Shown: positions 9,484 through 18,364 of the stretch, piece by piece
How the letters are laid out: each line of letters starts with the position of its first letter
Position numbering within the stretch: the first letter of the stretch is position 1
DNA from: Hydrogenophaga sp.
GTDB lineage: Bacteria > Pseudomonadota > Gammaproteobacteria > Burkholderiales > Burkholderiaceae_C
Direction: 5' to 3'
Assembly: GCA_011391495.1 (NCBI GenBank)
Contig: JAABQK010000010.1
Location: forward strand, 1 to 64,000
Length of the DNA stretch: 64,000 bases
Program-made: the position numbers and the translations under genes
Notes under the pieces: generated by a model
Seen by the model: only the letters and a program-made list of their open reading frames with translations
Told to the model about the DNA's origin: nothing
Databases searched by the model: none

Positions 9484-11058
9484 ATGCCCCACGAAACCGC
9501 CACCCCGCCCGAGCGCTTCAATTTCGCCCGCCACCTGATCGCGCTCAACATGGGCCGTGCCGGCAAGACCGCGCTGATCGACGACGCCGGCTCGCTCACC
9601 TACGGCCAGCTGGCCGACCAGGTGCAGCGCTTCTCGGCGGCGCTGCAGGCGCTGGGCCTGAAACGCGAAGAGCGCGTGCTGCTGCTCATGCACGACTGCA
9701 GCGACTGGGTGGTCGCCTTCCTCGGCGCGCTGCACGCGGGCGTGGTGCCGGTGTGCGTGAACACCTTGCTGACCGCCAAGGACTACGCCTACATGCTGGC
9801 CGACAGCCGCGCCCAGGCGGCCTTCGTTTCGGCGGCGCTGCTGCCCACACTGCAGACCGCGCTGGACGCGGGCGGCAACGAGGTGAAGCACCTGATCGTC
9901 TCGCGCGCACAAGACCCGCTGCCCGCAGGTGCGCACGATCTGGCATCGCTCGTCGCAGGCCAAGCTGCCGGCCACGCTGCCGACACCCACGGCGACGAAC
10001 CCGCCTTCTGGCTGTATTCCTCCGGCTCCACTGGCAGCCCCAAAGGCACGGTTCACACGCAGGCCAGCCTCTACTGGACGGCCGAGCTCTACGGCAAGGC
10101 GGTGCTGGGTCTGAAGGAGAACGACACCGTGTTCTCCGCGGCCAAACTGTTCTTCGCCTACGGCCTGGGCAACGGCCTGTCGTTTCCCTTGAGCGTGGGC
10201 GCCAGCGTGGTGCTGATGGCCGAGCGGCCGACGCCGCAAGCCACGTTCAAACGGCTGGTGGACCACCGGCCCACGGTGTTCTACGGCGCACCCACCGGCT
10301 ACGGCGGCATGCTCGCCGCGCCCGACCTGCCGGCCAGAAGCGCGGTGGCGCTGCGCCTGTGTTCGTCCGCTGGCGAAGCGCTACCGCGCGACATCGGAGA
10401 GCGCTGGACCGCGCACTTCGGCTGCGAAATCATCGACGGCATTGGCAGCACCGAGATGCTGCACATCTTTCTCTCCAACCGCCCGGGCGACGTGCGCTAC
10501 GGCACCACCGGCAAGCCCGTCCCGGGCTACGAGGTGCAGCTGCGCAACGAAGACGGCAGCGTGGTCACCGGTCACAACCAGATCGGTGACCTCTACATCC
10601 AGGGCCCGAGCGCTGCGCTCATGTACTGGAACAACCGCGCCAAGTCGCGCGACACCTTCCAGGGCAGCTGGACCAAGAGCGGCGACAAATACACCCGCGA
10701 TCCCGATGGCTACTACACCTACGCCGGCCGCAACGACGACATGCTGAAAGTCAGTGGCATCTACGTGAGCCCGTTTGAGGTGGAAGCCACGCTGGTGCAG
10801 CACCCGGCCGTGCTCGAAGCCGCCGTGATCGGCAAGACCGACGACGACGGCCTGACCAAGACCAAGGCCTATGTGGTGCTCAAGGCCGGCGCCCAGGCGA
10901 CCGAAGCCGAGCTGCAGGCATTCGTGAAGGAAAAACTCGCGCCCTACAAGTACCCGCGCTTCATCGAGTTCCTGCCCGAACTGCCCAAGACCGCCACCGG
11001 CAAGATCCAGCGCTTCAAGCTGCGCGAACTGGAGACACAGCGCCTGTTCGGACGCTGA
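9484..11058 (+). CDS. bclA: Benzoate-CoA ligase
   Basis: A 524-aa AMP-forming acyl-CoA synthetase that activates benzoate to benzoyl-CoA, the entry step of the box pathway. The phosphate-binding loop YSSGSTGSPKGTV lies at 178-190, the GIGSTEMLHIF motif in the middle, and YAGRNDDMLKVSG plus the catalytic Lys in TATGKIQRFKL near the C-terminus. The sequence resembles the BclA/BadA family. The ATG at 9484 is chosen because AGGAG sits 7 nt upstream; an in-frame upstream codon overlaps the palindromic repeat. It ends 12 nt from the convergent sensor kinase gene. Confidence 0.93.
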   Translation: MPHETATPPERFNFARHLIALNMGRAGKTALIDDAGSLTYGQLADQVQRFSAALQALGLKREERVLLLMHDCSDWVVAFLGALHAGVVPVCVNTLLTAKDYAYMLADSRAQAAFVSAALLPTLQTALDAGGNEVKHLIVSRAQDPLPAGAHDLASLVAGQAAGHAADTHGDEPAFWLYSSGSTGSPKGTVHTQASLYWTAELYGKAVLGLKENDTVFSAAKLFFAYGLGNGLSFPLSVGASVVLMAERPTPQATFKRLVDHRPTVFYGAPTGYGGMLAAPDLPARSAVALRLCSSAGEALPRDIGERWTAHFGCEIIDGIGSTEMLHIFLSNRPGDVRYGTTGKPVPGYEVQLRNEDGSVVTGHNQIGDLYIQGPSAALMYWNNRAKSRDTFQGSWTKSGDKYTRDPDGYYTYAGRNDDMLKVSGIYVSPFEVEATLVQHPAVLEAAVIGKTDDDGLTKTKAYVVLKAGAQATEAELQAFVKEKLAPYKYPRFIEFLPELPKTATGKIQRFKLRELETQRLFGR

Positions 11059-11070
11059 CGCCCCAGCCAT

Positions 11071-14000
11071 TCAAGGCGACAGCAAGCGTTTCAGTGCCTG
11101 TGCCAGCTGCGCTTCGGTGAAGGGCTTGTCCAGCCGCACGGACACGCCCAGCTGTCGAAATTCATCGGCCACTGCGTCGTCGACCCGGCCGCTGGCCACC
11201 ACCACCGGGATGTCGGGCAGCTTGCGGCGCAGCGCCCGCACGAACGCCAGGCCGTCCATGTGCGGCATGTGCAGGTCGGTGACGATGGCGCGCAGGCGGG
11301 TCCGATGCTCGGCGGCGAGCAGCAGGCCGTCAGCCCCGTCGGTGGCCACGATGGGCGTGAAATTCAGCCGCTCCAGCACCGCGCGCCCCACCTCGCGCAC
11401 GGCAGTCTCGTCGTCGACGAACAGGATGGTCTCGCCCGCACCGCGGAATTCGGCAACCGCCGCTGCCGTCTGCGGCGCACCTGGCGCGCCAGCGGCCACC
11501 GGCAGGTAAACCGCAAACGTCGCGCCCTGCCCTGGCTGTGAATACACCTGCACGAATCCGCCGTGGCTCTTGACGATGCCCAGCACGGTGGACAGACCAA
11601 GCCCTGTTCCCTTGTCTGGCCGCTTGGTGGTGAAAAATGGGTCGAAGATGCGGTCCAGTATCTCGGGGGCGATCCCGGCGCCGGTATCGCTCACGCGCAG
11701 CGCTACGTAGTGGCCAGGCCTGGCTTCGGCCATGGAGCGCGCGTAGGCCGCGTCGATCTCCACAGGCAGGGCCCGGAGCGTGATGGTGCCGCCCTCGGGC
11801 ATGGCATCTCGGGCATTCACGCACAGGTTCAGCAGGATCTGGTGCAGCTGGGTCGGGTCGCCCACCACCATCGGCACCGTGTCGACACAGTCCACCACCA
11901 GTTGGATGTTCTTGGGAAAACTGCCCTTCATCAGGTTCTCGAGCTCGCGCACCAGCCGCTCGGGCTGCACCGGAACGCGCTCTCCCTCGGCACCTTTGGC
12001 GAAGGTCAACAGATGGCGCACCATATCGGCTCCGCGTTGCGCGCTGGCCTGGATCATCTCGAACAGCTTCGACTCCTGCGGGTACTGCTCCTTGAGCAAG
12101 CCCATGCCCATCAGCACCGGTGCCAGTGCGTTGTTGAGATCGTGCGCCACCCCGCCAGCGAGGGTGCCCAGACTCTCCAGCCGCTGCGAGCGCAGCTGCT
12201 GACGCTCCAGGCGTTTCATCTCGGTGATGTTTTCATGAGAGACCACGACACGCAGCTCGCCCCCGCCCGGAAAGCGCTCGACGCGGCACAGGTGCCAGCT
12301 GGGCTCGGGACCGAGGTGGCAGCTGTATTCATAGAGGAAGTTCTTGGCTTCGCCGTTCATCAGGGCGCGGATGCCGGCCGCCAGCTGAGCCAGGTTGCGG
12401 TCCTTCTGGCATTGCTCGAGCTCGCAGAAGGCCAGGTAGTCGTCACCCTCGGCCACCAGCTCCGGACCACCGGATGACTTCCAGGCACGGTTCGCCGCCA
12501 GCACGGTGCCGTGCTCATCGAGGATGAGCACCCGTGCACTGAGCGCGTCCAGCGTGGCGCGCGCCAGCCGCTCGCTCTCGATCACCGAACGGGTCTGCTC
12601 GGCCACGCGCTGCTCCAGTTCCTGGTTGAAGCGGAACAGCTCGTCTTCGATACGCCTGCGCTCGGTGATGTCCATCCAGTAGCCGATGATTTCCAGCGGC
12701 GCACCCGCCGCGTCGCGTACCAGACGGCGTTGGTCATGCACCCAGCGGTAGCCGCCGTCGCGGGCGCGCAGGCGGTACTCCGCGAGATGGGCATCACATG
12801 CCAGCACGTTCGGCAGCTCAGACATCACCCGCTCGCGATCCTCAGGGTGAACATGAGAGGACCAGAACCCGGCGTCTGTCGTGCAGTGCTCGTGGCTCCA
12901 GCCCAGGAACTGCTGCAGGTTCGAGCTGACGTAAACCAGCGCATGAGGACTTTGCACAGACCGGGTGTAGATGGTGACCGGACTCGAAGACACCAGGAAG
13001 TTCAGCCGCGCTTCGCTCTTGCGCAAGGCGGATTCGGCCCGCTGGCGCGCCAGGGCGCTGGCGATCACGTCGCACAGCACCTTCAGCAGCTCCACCTCGT
13101 CGTTCGTCCAGTCGCGGGCGCTCCCCACGACGCTGAAGCCGATGAAGCCGAACAGCTTGCCGTCCTTCTGCAGCGGGAAGCCCAGCAGGGCCCGGGTCTG
13201 GTGCCGCTCCAGCCACAAGCGATCCGCTGTGGCCTCGGGGGGCAAACCCGCGACATCGGGCACCCGCAGGAGCCCCTGTGTGAGGAACTGCTCGCGCAGC
13301 CAGGGGGTCAATTCCAGCGGCGTGTTCACCAGGTCACCCGACAGGGGTGGGATGCCCGGGGCGCTCCATGCCTGGGCCCGCCTCATGCGCTGTCCGTCCC
13401 TGGAGAACACGAACAGGTAGGCCCGATCTGCACCCAGACGCACACCGCTGTCGCGCAAGGCCGCTTCAATGCCGGCCGGGACTTCACTCGCCTGTGCAGC
13501 CATCAGCCGGGCCGCTGACACGCTGATCACGCGCTGCATGTCGCGCTGCAGGTACAAGGCCTCCTCCGCCTGTTTGATATGGCTGATGTCGGTCTGGATG
13601 GACACGTACTGGTAGACCTGTCCCTTGCGATCGAGGAACGGTGTGATGGTGGCCTCCACCCAGTACAGACTGCCGTCCTTGCGCCGGCTGCAGATTTCAC
13701 CGTGCCACACCTGGCCGTTCGAGATGCAGTTCCAGAGACCAGCGTAGAACGCCGGTAGGTGCAGGTCTGAGCGGACCAGGTTGTGCCGTTGGCCGATCAG
13801 TTCGTCCCGCGAATATCCGCTGATGGCGCAGAAGCGGTCGTTGGCGTAGGTGATGCGCCCAGCCGCATCCGAAACAGTGACGTTCGCGTGCTGGCCCAGG
13901 GCCAGGTGTTCGCGCTCGCGCTCGTAGAGCGTAGTCTGGAGGCGCTGGCGCAAAGCGCCGCTCTGGCGCGCACGACGCGCCCGGGCCGTGACCGCCGCCA

Positions 14001-15156
14001 CCAGGTGGTCGGCCCGCACCGGCTTGACCAGAAAGTCATCACCCCCCAGGTTGAGCGCCAGCAACTGCTGGGTCATGTCGGTCTCGGCCGAGAGAAACAG
14101 GATCGGCAGGTGCAGGTGGGCATCACGCTCGCGCAAGGCGGCCGCCAGTTCGGGCCCGGTGGCCTCGGGCATGTACACGTCGAGCAGCAGCACATCGGGC
14201 TCGAAAGCATTGAGGGCCTCCAGTGTCGACAGCGGCTGCGACAGGCAACGCACCTCCATGCCAACCGCACGCAGCATGCTCGCCTGCGCCTCCAGCAGCA
14301 GCGGGTCGTCGTCCACCAGCAGCACGCGGTAGGGCTCATGCGGCTGGCGACCGGTGAGCGTGTCAAGCAGTTCCGTCAGGCGGCTGCTGTCCACCGGCTT
14401 GGCCACGGTGCGGCTGACACCTGCGCGTGCCATGGCCAGGCGCAGGAAGAGGTCGTCGCTGTCCAGCGCCACCACCACCGGGATACCACCCTGCAGACCG
14501 CCCAGCCGGCCCACGAGCGCAGCGCGCGCCTCGTCCTCTTCGGGCAGGTCGGTGTCGAGCACCACTGCGTCGGGCAGTTCGGCGTCGTCTGCTTGGCATG
14601 CAGTCAGAAAGGTCTCCAGGCTACCCACCGGCTGGACGCGGTAGCCTGCTGCCTCCAGCGGACCAGCCAGTGCCTGTGCAGCCTCGACATCGTCGGCCAC
14701 CACGCAGATCAGCGGCGAACGGCCCAGGTTTGCCGGCGATGCCTCGACGGCGGCGCAGCCACCGACAGGAGCTTCCGAGCGCAGGGCTTCAACAGCCAGC
14801 GCGCCGAGCTTCTGAACCCCGACATGCAGCGTTTCGATGGCGGTCATCCACTGCATCCAGCCAGCGCCGTCAGGTACCAGACGCTGGCGCATGCCGTCGG
14901 CCAGTTCGATCTCCAGTCCACGCGCGGCCGCCGACAGTGCCGAGAGCCCGAAGGTTCCTGACGTTCCGCTCAGGCTGTGCACCAGCCGGTGCAGCGCCTC
15001 GGCCTCGCCGGGCGTCCAGGTCTGGCCAGACAGCCGTGCCACATAGCTGCTCATGGCATCCAGCCGCGCCGGCAGCTGCGTGACGAAACGACGCCGCAGC
15101 ACAGCCAGGGCATGTGCGGCGCCTGACAGGGTGCGCGCGTCCAGTGACTCAGGCAT
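11071..15156 (-). CDS. Multidomain hybrid sensor histidine kinase (Hpt-REC-REC-PAS-GAF-PAS-PAS-HisKA-HATPase-REC)
   Basis: A 1361-aa soluble phosphorelay protein. Domains in order: Hpt with phospho-His 60 (HSLSGTSGTFG); REC1 (about 147-265, Asp in VVLDTDLP); REC2 (about 275-395, LLLDVYMP); PAS (about 425-530); GAF (about 545-700); PAS (about 715-835); a third PAS (about 870-975); HisKA with GVAHDLNN; HATPase with GTGLGLSTV; terminal REC (IVTDLHMP). No membrane segments, so it should sense cytoplasmic cues through PAS/GAF. The N-terminal Hpt is unusual, since Hpt is more often C-terminal. It overlaps the upstream response regulator by 8 nt and is last in the operon. Confidence 0.9.
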   Translation of the reverse strand: MPESLDARTLSGAAHALAVLRRRFVTQLPARLDAMSSYVARLSGQTWTPGEAEALHRLVHSLSGTSGTFGLSALSAAARGLEIELADGMRQRLVPDGAGWMQWMTAIETLHVGVQKLGALAVEALRSEAPVGGCAAVEASPANLGRSPLICVVADDVEAAQALAGPLEAAGYRVQPVGSLETFLTACQADDAELPDAVVLDTDLPEEDEARAALVGRLGGLQGGIPVVVALDSDDLFLRLAMARAGVSRTVAKPVDSSRLTELLDTLTGRQPHEPYRVLLVDDDPLLLEAQASMLRAVGMEVRCLSQPLSTLEALNAFEPDVLLLDVYMPEATGPELAAALRERDAHLHLPILFLSAETDMTQQLLALNLGGDDFLVKPVRADHLVAAVTARARRARQSGALRQRLQTTLYEREREHLALGQHANVTVSDAAGRITYANDRFCAISGYSRDELIGQRHNLVRSDLHLPAFYAGLWNCISNGQVWHGEICSRRKDGSLYWVEATITPFLDRKGQVYQYVSIQTDISHIKQAEEALYLQRDMQRVISVSAARLMAAQASEVPAGIEAALRDSGVRLGADRAYLFVFSRDGQRMRRAQAWSAPGIPPLSGDLVNTPLELTPWLREQFLTQGLLRVPDVAGLPPEATADRLWLERHQTRALLGFPLQKDGKLFGFIGFSVVGSARDWTNDEVELLKVLCDVIASALARQRAESALRKSEARLNFLVSSSPVTIYTRSVQSPHALVYVSSNLQQFLGWSHEHCTTDAGFWSSHVHPEDRERVMSELPNVLACDAHLAEYRLRARDGGYRWVHDQRRLVRDAAGAPLEIIGYWMDITERRRIEDELFRFNQELEQRVAEQTRSVIESERLARATLDALSARVLILDEHGTVLAANRAWKSSGGPELVAEGDDYLAFCELEQCQKDRNLAQLAAGIRALMNGEAKNFLYEYSCHLGPEPSWHLCRVERFPGGGELRVVVSHENITEMKRLERQQLRSQRLESLGTLAGGVAHDLNNALAPVLMGMGLLKEQYPQESKLFEMIQASAQRGADMVRHLLTFAKGAEGERVPVQPERLVRELENLMKGSFPKNIQLVVDCVDTVPMVVGDPTQLHQILLNLCVNARDAMPEGGTITLRALPVEIDAAYARSMAEARPGHYVALRVSDTGAGIAPEILDRIFDPFFTTKRPDKGTGLGLSTVLGIVKSHGGFVQVYSQPGQGATFAVYLPVAAGAPGAPQTAAAVAEFRGAGETILFVDDETAVREVGRAVLERLNFTPIVATDGADGLLLAAEHRTRLRAIVTDLHMPHMDGLAFVRALRRKLPDIPVVVASGRVDDAVADEFRQLGVSVRLDKPFTEAQLAQALKRLLSP

Positions 15157-15535
15157 GGTGCGTTTCCCAGATGCGCCGCACTTGACTGGCCAGCGTCATC
15201 GGATCGAAGGGCTTGGCGATCACGTCCAGCGCTCCGAGCGACTTGTAGTGCGCCACTTCCTGCGGCTGCACCTTGGCGGTCATGAAGGCCACCGGCACAT
15301 CCCCCAGCCCTGGCAGACCGCGCAGGGCCCTGAGCGTGCCCGGACCATCCAGTGCTGGCATCATCACGTCGAGCAGGATCATCTGGGGTGCGAACGGTAC
15401 CACCTCGCTCAGGGCTTCCTCGCCGGACGAGCACACCTTCACCGTAAAGCCGCCCACCATCTCCAACGCCAGGGTAGCCACCGCCTGGATGTCGGGCTCG
15501 TCTTCGACGTACAGGATCCGTTGCAATGCACTCAT
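15149..15535 (-). CDS. Single-domain response regulator
   Basis: A 128-aa receiver domain with no output domain. The acidic pocket (YVEDEPD), phosphoacceptor Asp in ILLDVMMP, the Thr in FMTAKV and the Lys in AKPFDP are all present, so it should be phosphorylatable. The start at 15535 overlaps the stop of the membrane kinase by 4 nt (ATGA), and its stop overlaps the next kinase by 8 nt, so translation is probably coupled. It is likely a phosphate shuttle between the two kinases or a CheY-like effector. Confidence 0.9.
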   Translation of the reverse strand: MSALQRILYVEDEPDIQAVATLALEMVGGFTVKVCSSGEEALSEVVPFAPQMILLDVMMPALDGPGTLRALRGLPGLGDVPVAFMTAKVQPQEVAHYKSLGALDVIAKPFDPMTLASQVRRIWETHHA

Positions 15536-17817
15536 GAAGCGTCTCCTTGACGTGAAGCCCTGGGCAGGCGCGCGCTGATCGCCTCCACAAGCTCGCGCGG
15601 CGAAACCCGGGTTTTTTGCAGCACCGCATCCACCCGCCGTGTGTCGTCCACCGTCAGGTCGCCACCGGTCAGCACCACCACGCGCGCATCGGGCTGCTGT
15701 GCACGGATGTCGGGCAGCAGATCCCAGCCAGAAGCGTCGGGCAGGGTCAGATCGAGCACCACCACATCGAAGCGCTCCAGCGCTACACGGGCGCGTGCCT
15801 CGCGCAGGGTGGTCGCCAGCTCGAAGTCGAAGCGGCCGTCCGCCATGTTGAGCACCATCTGGTGCTGCTGGGCGTCGTCTTCCACATGCAGCACCCGGAG
15901 ATGGCGCGGGTGATGGGATGCCATCACGCTGTCGAGCATGGAGGCCAGCCGAACCTGATCGAACGGCTTGCTCAGCCACTCGATCCCGGCGATATCGCCC
16001 CCCAAAGCCTCGCGCCCTTGCTCGATCCGGCTCGAGAGCACCACCAGGGGCAATCGGGCTGTTTCCGGCTGACGCCGAAGCTGGCGAATCAATTCCGCGC
16101 CTGTCATGTCACGCGCCCCGTCAGACGGCTTCAGCTCCATGACCACCGCTGCGCAATCGGATCGGCGTGCCGACACCAGCGCTTGCGCCCCATCGACCGC
16201 ATGATCCACCCGATAGCCGACACGACCCAGCATGCGGCTGAGCATGCGGGCGGCATCGGGATCGTCTTCCACCAGCAGGACGCGCGGCGCATCGGCGGAC
16301 AGCGGTACCAACGGCGATGGCACCGAGTCGTATAACGTGTCGCGCCAGACCGGCAGTTCGAAATAGAAGCAGGCACCCCGCCCCTCCTCCGACTCGAAGC
16401 CAATGCAGCCCCCCATGCGTTCCACCAGTTCACGCGTGATCGCCAGGCCCAGGCCGGTGCCACCCTTCTGGCGGGTGTCGGTGGCGTCGGCCTGCGAAAA
16501 CTTCTCGAAGATCCGCGCGCGGAACGCGTCCGCGATGCCCGGCCCATGGTCGGTCACTTCCACTCGCACCAGGTTGCCCAACCGTTGCACACCCAGCTCC
16601 ACCTGTCCGCCTTCGGGCGAGAACTTCGCGGCATTGGACAGCAGGTTGGCCAGCACCTGCTGCAGGCGCTGGGCGTCCACCTCGATCTGCACCCCTTCGA
16701 GGCGATGGGTTTGCACCAGGCGCACGCCGAACTGCTCCGCGTAGGCCTGGTTGTCGGTCAGCGCCTGGTCCAACAAGGGCATCAGCGCCTGTGGCTGCAT
16801 GTCGAAGTGCAGCTTGCCCGCCATGAGCTTTTCAACGTCCAGCAGGTCGTTGATCAGGAACGCCAGCCGCTGACCGTTCTTCTGCGCGATCTGCAGCAGG
16901 CGCAGCACCTGTTCCGGCAGGGCACCGAGCGCACCGCCAGCCAGCAGTCCGATGGACCCGGCGATGGCGGTCAGGGGGGTACGCAGTTCATGGCTCACGG
17001 TGGAGAGGAATTCGGACTTCACCCGGTTGGCCCGCGTGGCCTCTTCCATGGCGAGCTTCAGGTCGGCCGTGCGCTGCTCCACCCGCTGCTCCAGCGATGC
17101 GCGCTCTTCACGCAGGGCCTCGTCACGTGCCTGTATCTCGGACAGCATATGGTTGAAATCGTCCACCAGGGCACCCACCTCATCCTTGCCGAGCTTGGTG
17201 GCGCGCAGCGAATAGTCCTGTGACTCCGACACCCGGTGCGACACGCTGGCCAGGCTCAGGAGGGGATCGATCACAAAGCTGCGCAGGCGCAGGCCGAAAT
17301 ACGCGGCGAGGGCAGACAGCCCGACCCCGATCACCGCCATGAAAACCAGGCTCCGGAGCAGATCGACCCAGGCGTGGTAGAGGTGCGCGGTCAGGTCGAT
17401 GCGCCCGATCACGGAACCCCCGTCGACAATCTCGTGCGACACCGAAAGGGTCGCGGGAAACAACGCGTTCACCACCGACTCGAGCGCGCCGTCGACGTGC
17501 GCATGCCGGGCCGAGAAGTCGACCTGCGCAAACGCGATCCCGCTGGCGCCGCTCACGGTCGCGGCACTGATCTCCTGCTTGGCGCGCAGTGACTGAAGCA
17601 CCACCGCAGCGCCCTGCCGATCGCTGAAGGCCAGCGCGGCGCGGCTGTTCTCGCCCATCACCTCAGCCATGGCGAGCAACTGATCCTGCGCATCCTGGTA
17701 GCGGCTGATGCCGGTGCCGATGGTGAAGACCAAGGCAATCGCCAGCACGGCCAGCGCGGTATTGAAGGCGAGCAGCAAACCCAGCTTGCGGGCAATGGGC
17801 AGGTCCCGGATCTTCAT
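15532..17817 (-). CDS. Membrane hybrid histidine kinase with CHASE8-like sensor, HAMP and two receivers
   Basis: A 761-aa inner-membrane kinase: TM1 (about 11-33), a periplasmic domain of about 120 residues, TM2 (about 155-178), HAMP (about 180-232), coiled coil, HisKA (SHELRTPLT), HATPase (GGTGLGLAI), then two receiver domains. The periplasmic part (NSRAALAFSDRQGAA, then GSVIGRIDLTA before TM2) resembles the CHASE8 domain of the diguanylate cyclase YfiN/DgcN. In the first receiver the phosphoacceptor Asp is missing: the stretch reads VVMELKPSDG. The second receiver keeps it (VVVLDLTLP). It overlaps the yfiR-like gene by 4 nt upstream, which makes YfiR the obvious periplasmic partner. Confidence 0.88.
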   Translation of the reverse strand: MKIRDLPIARKLGLLLAFNTALAVLAIALVFTIGTGISRYQDAQDQLLAMAEVMGENSRAALAFSDRQGAAVVLQSLRAKQEISAATVSGASGIAFAQVDFSARHAHVDGALESVVNALFPATLSVSHEIVDGGSVIGRIDLTAHLYHAWVDLLRSLVFMAVIGVGLSALAAYFGLRLRSFVIDPLLSLASVSHRVSESQDYSLRATKLGKDEVGALVDDFNHMLSEIQARDEALREERASLEQRVEQRTADLKLAMEEATRANRVKSEFLSTVSHELRTPLTAIAGSIGLLAGGALGALPEQVLRLLQIAQKNGQRLAFLINDLLDVEKLMAGKLHFDMQPQALMPLLDQALTDNQAYAEQFGVRLVQTHRLEGVQIEVDAQRLQQVLANLLSNAAKFSPEGGQVELGVQRLGNLVRVEVTDHGPGIADAFRARIFEKFSQADATDTRQKGGTGLGLAITRELVERMGGCIGFESEEGRGACFYFELPVWRDTLYDSVPSPLVPLSADAPRVLLVEDDPDAARMLSRMLGRVGYRVDHAVDGAQALVSARRSDCAAVVMELKPSDGARDMTGAELIRQLRRQPETARLPLVVLSSRIEQGREALGGDIAGIEWLSKPFDQVRLASMLDSVMASHHPRHLRVLHVEDDAQQHQMVLNMADGRFDFELATTLREARARVALERFDVVVLDLTLPDASGWDLLPDIRAQQPDARVVVLTGGDLTVDDTRRVDAVLQKTRVSPRELVEAISARLPRASRQGDAS

Positions 17818-18362
17818 CGCAGCACCTGCCCGGCCAGCTGGAGCATCTGGCTGTTGAGCGTCAGGCCAGCGCGCTGGGCCGCCGCGAGGTTCACGTCGAA
17901 TCGCACCCGGTTGCTTTCGATGCGCAGCCCGATCATGCCGCCAGCCTGGACAAACCCAGCCTGGTCACCCACCGTGAGCACGGGCGCGGTGCCCAGGGCG
18001 CGCAGGGCGGCCTCGACCCGACTGCTGTCGTTCTCGGCGAAATACAGGATCTCGCAGGCCCGCCAGTCACCGGGTGCGACGTGCGAACGCAGCTCAATCA
18101 CCCGGCCGCCGATGGTGCGCCCATGTAGCAAGGCCAGCTGTCCGTCGAGCGCTGGTGCACCCGGCGTGCAGATCTCCAGCGGGCGACCATCCGCCTCGCG
18201 TGCGTTGGGCCACTGCGTGAACTTCAGGAAATTGAAGACGAAGCCAGCCTTGATGGCCTGTTCGCTGACCGGCTGGGCCACTGCCCTTCCACCGACGCCG
18301 GCCAGGCAGGCGAAGGCCAGCAGCCCTCCTGCCAGTCGGCGCCAGAATGGAAAGCCGCACAT
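17814..18362 (-). CDS. YfiR-family periplasmic protein (DUF4154)
   Basis: A 182-aa protein with an N-terminal signal peptide (hydrophobic LAGGLLAFACLAGV, cleavage likely after GRAVA). The family core follows: QAIKAGFVFNFLKFTQWP, LEICTPG, CEILYFAENDSS, VLTVGDQAGFVQAGGMIGL and a final VRFDVNLAAAQRAGLTLNSQML. In Pseudomonas, YfiR is a periplasmic repressor of the CHASE8-HAMP diguanylate cyclase YfiN. Here the adjacent gene is a CHASE8-like histidine kinase, so YfiR probably controls a phosphorelay instead. It starts 2 nt after the TonB-receptor stop and overlaps the kinase by 4 nt. Confidence 0.9.
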   Translation of the reverse strand: MCGFPFWRRLAGGLLAFACLAGVGGRAVAQPVSEQAIKAGFVFNFLKFTQWPNAREADGRPLEICTPGAPALDGQLALLHGRTIGGRVIELRSHVAPGDWRACEILYFAENDSSRVEAALRALGTAPVLTVGDQAGFVQAGGMIGLRIESNRVRFDVNLAAAQRAGLTLNSQMLQLAGQVLR

Positions 18363-18364
18363 GC

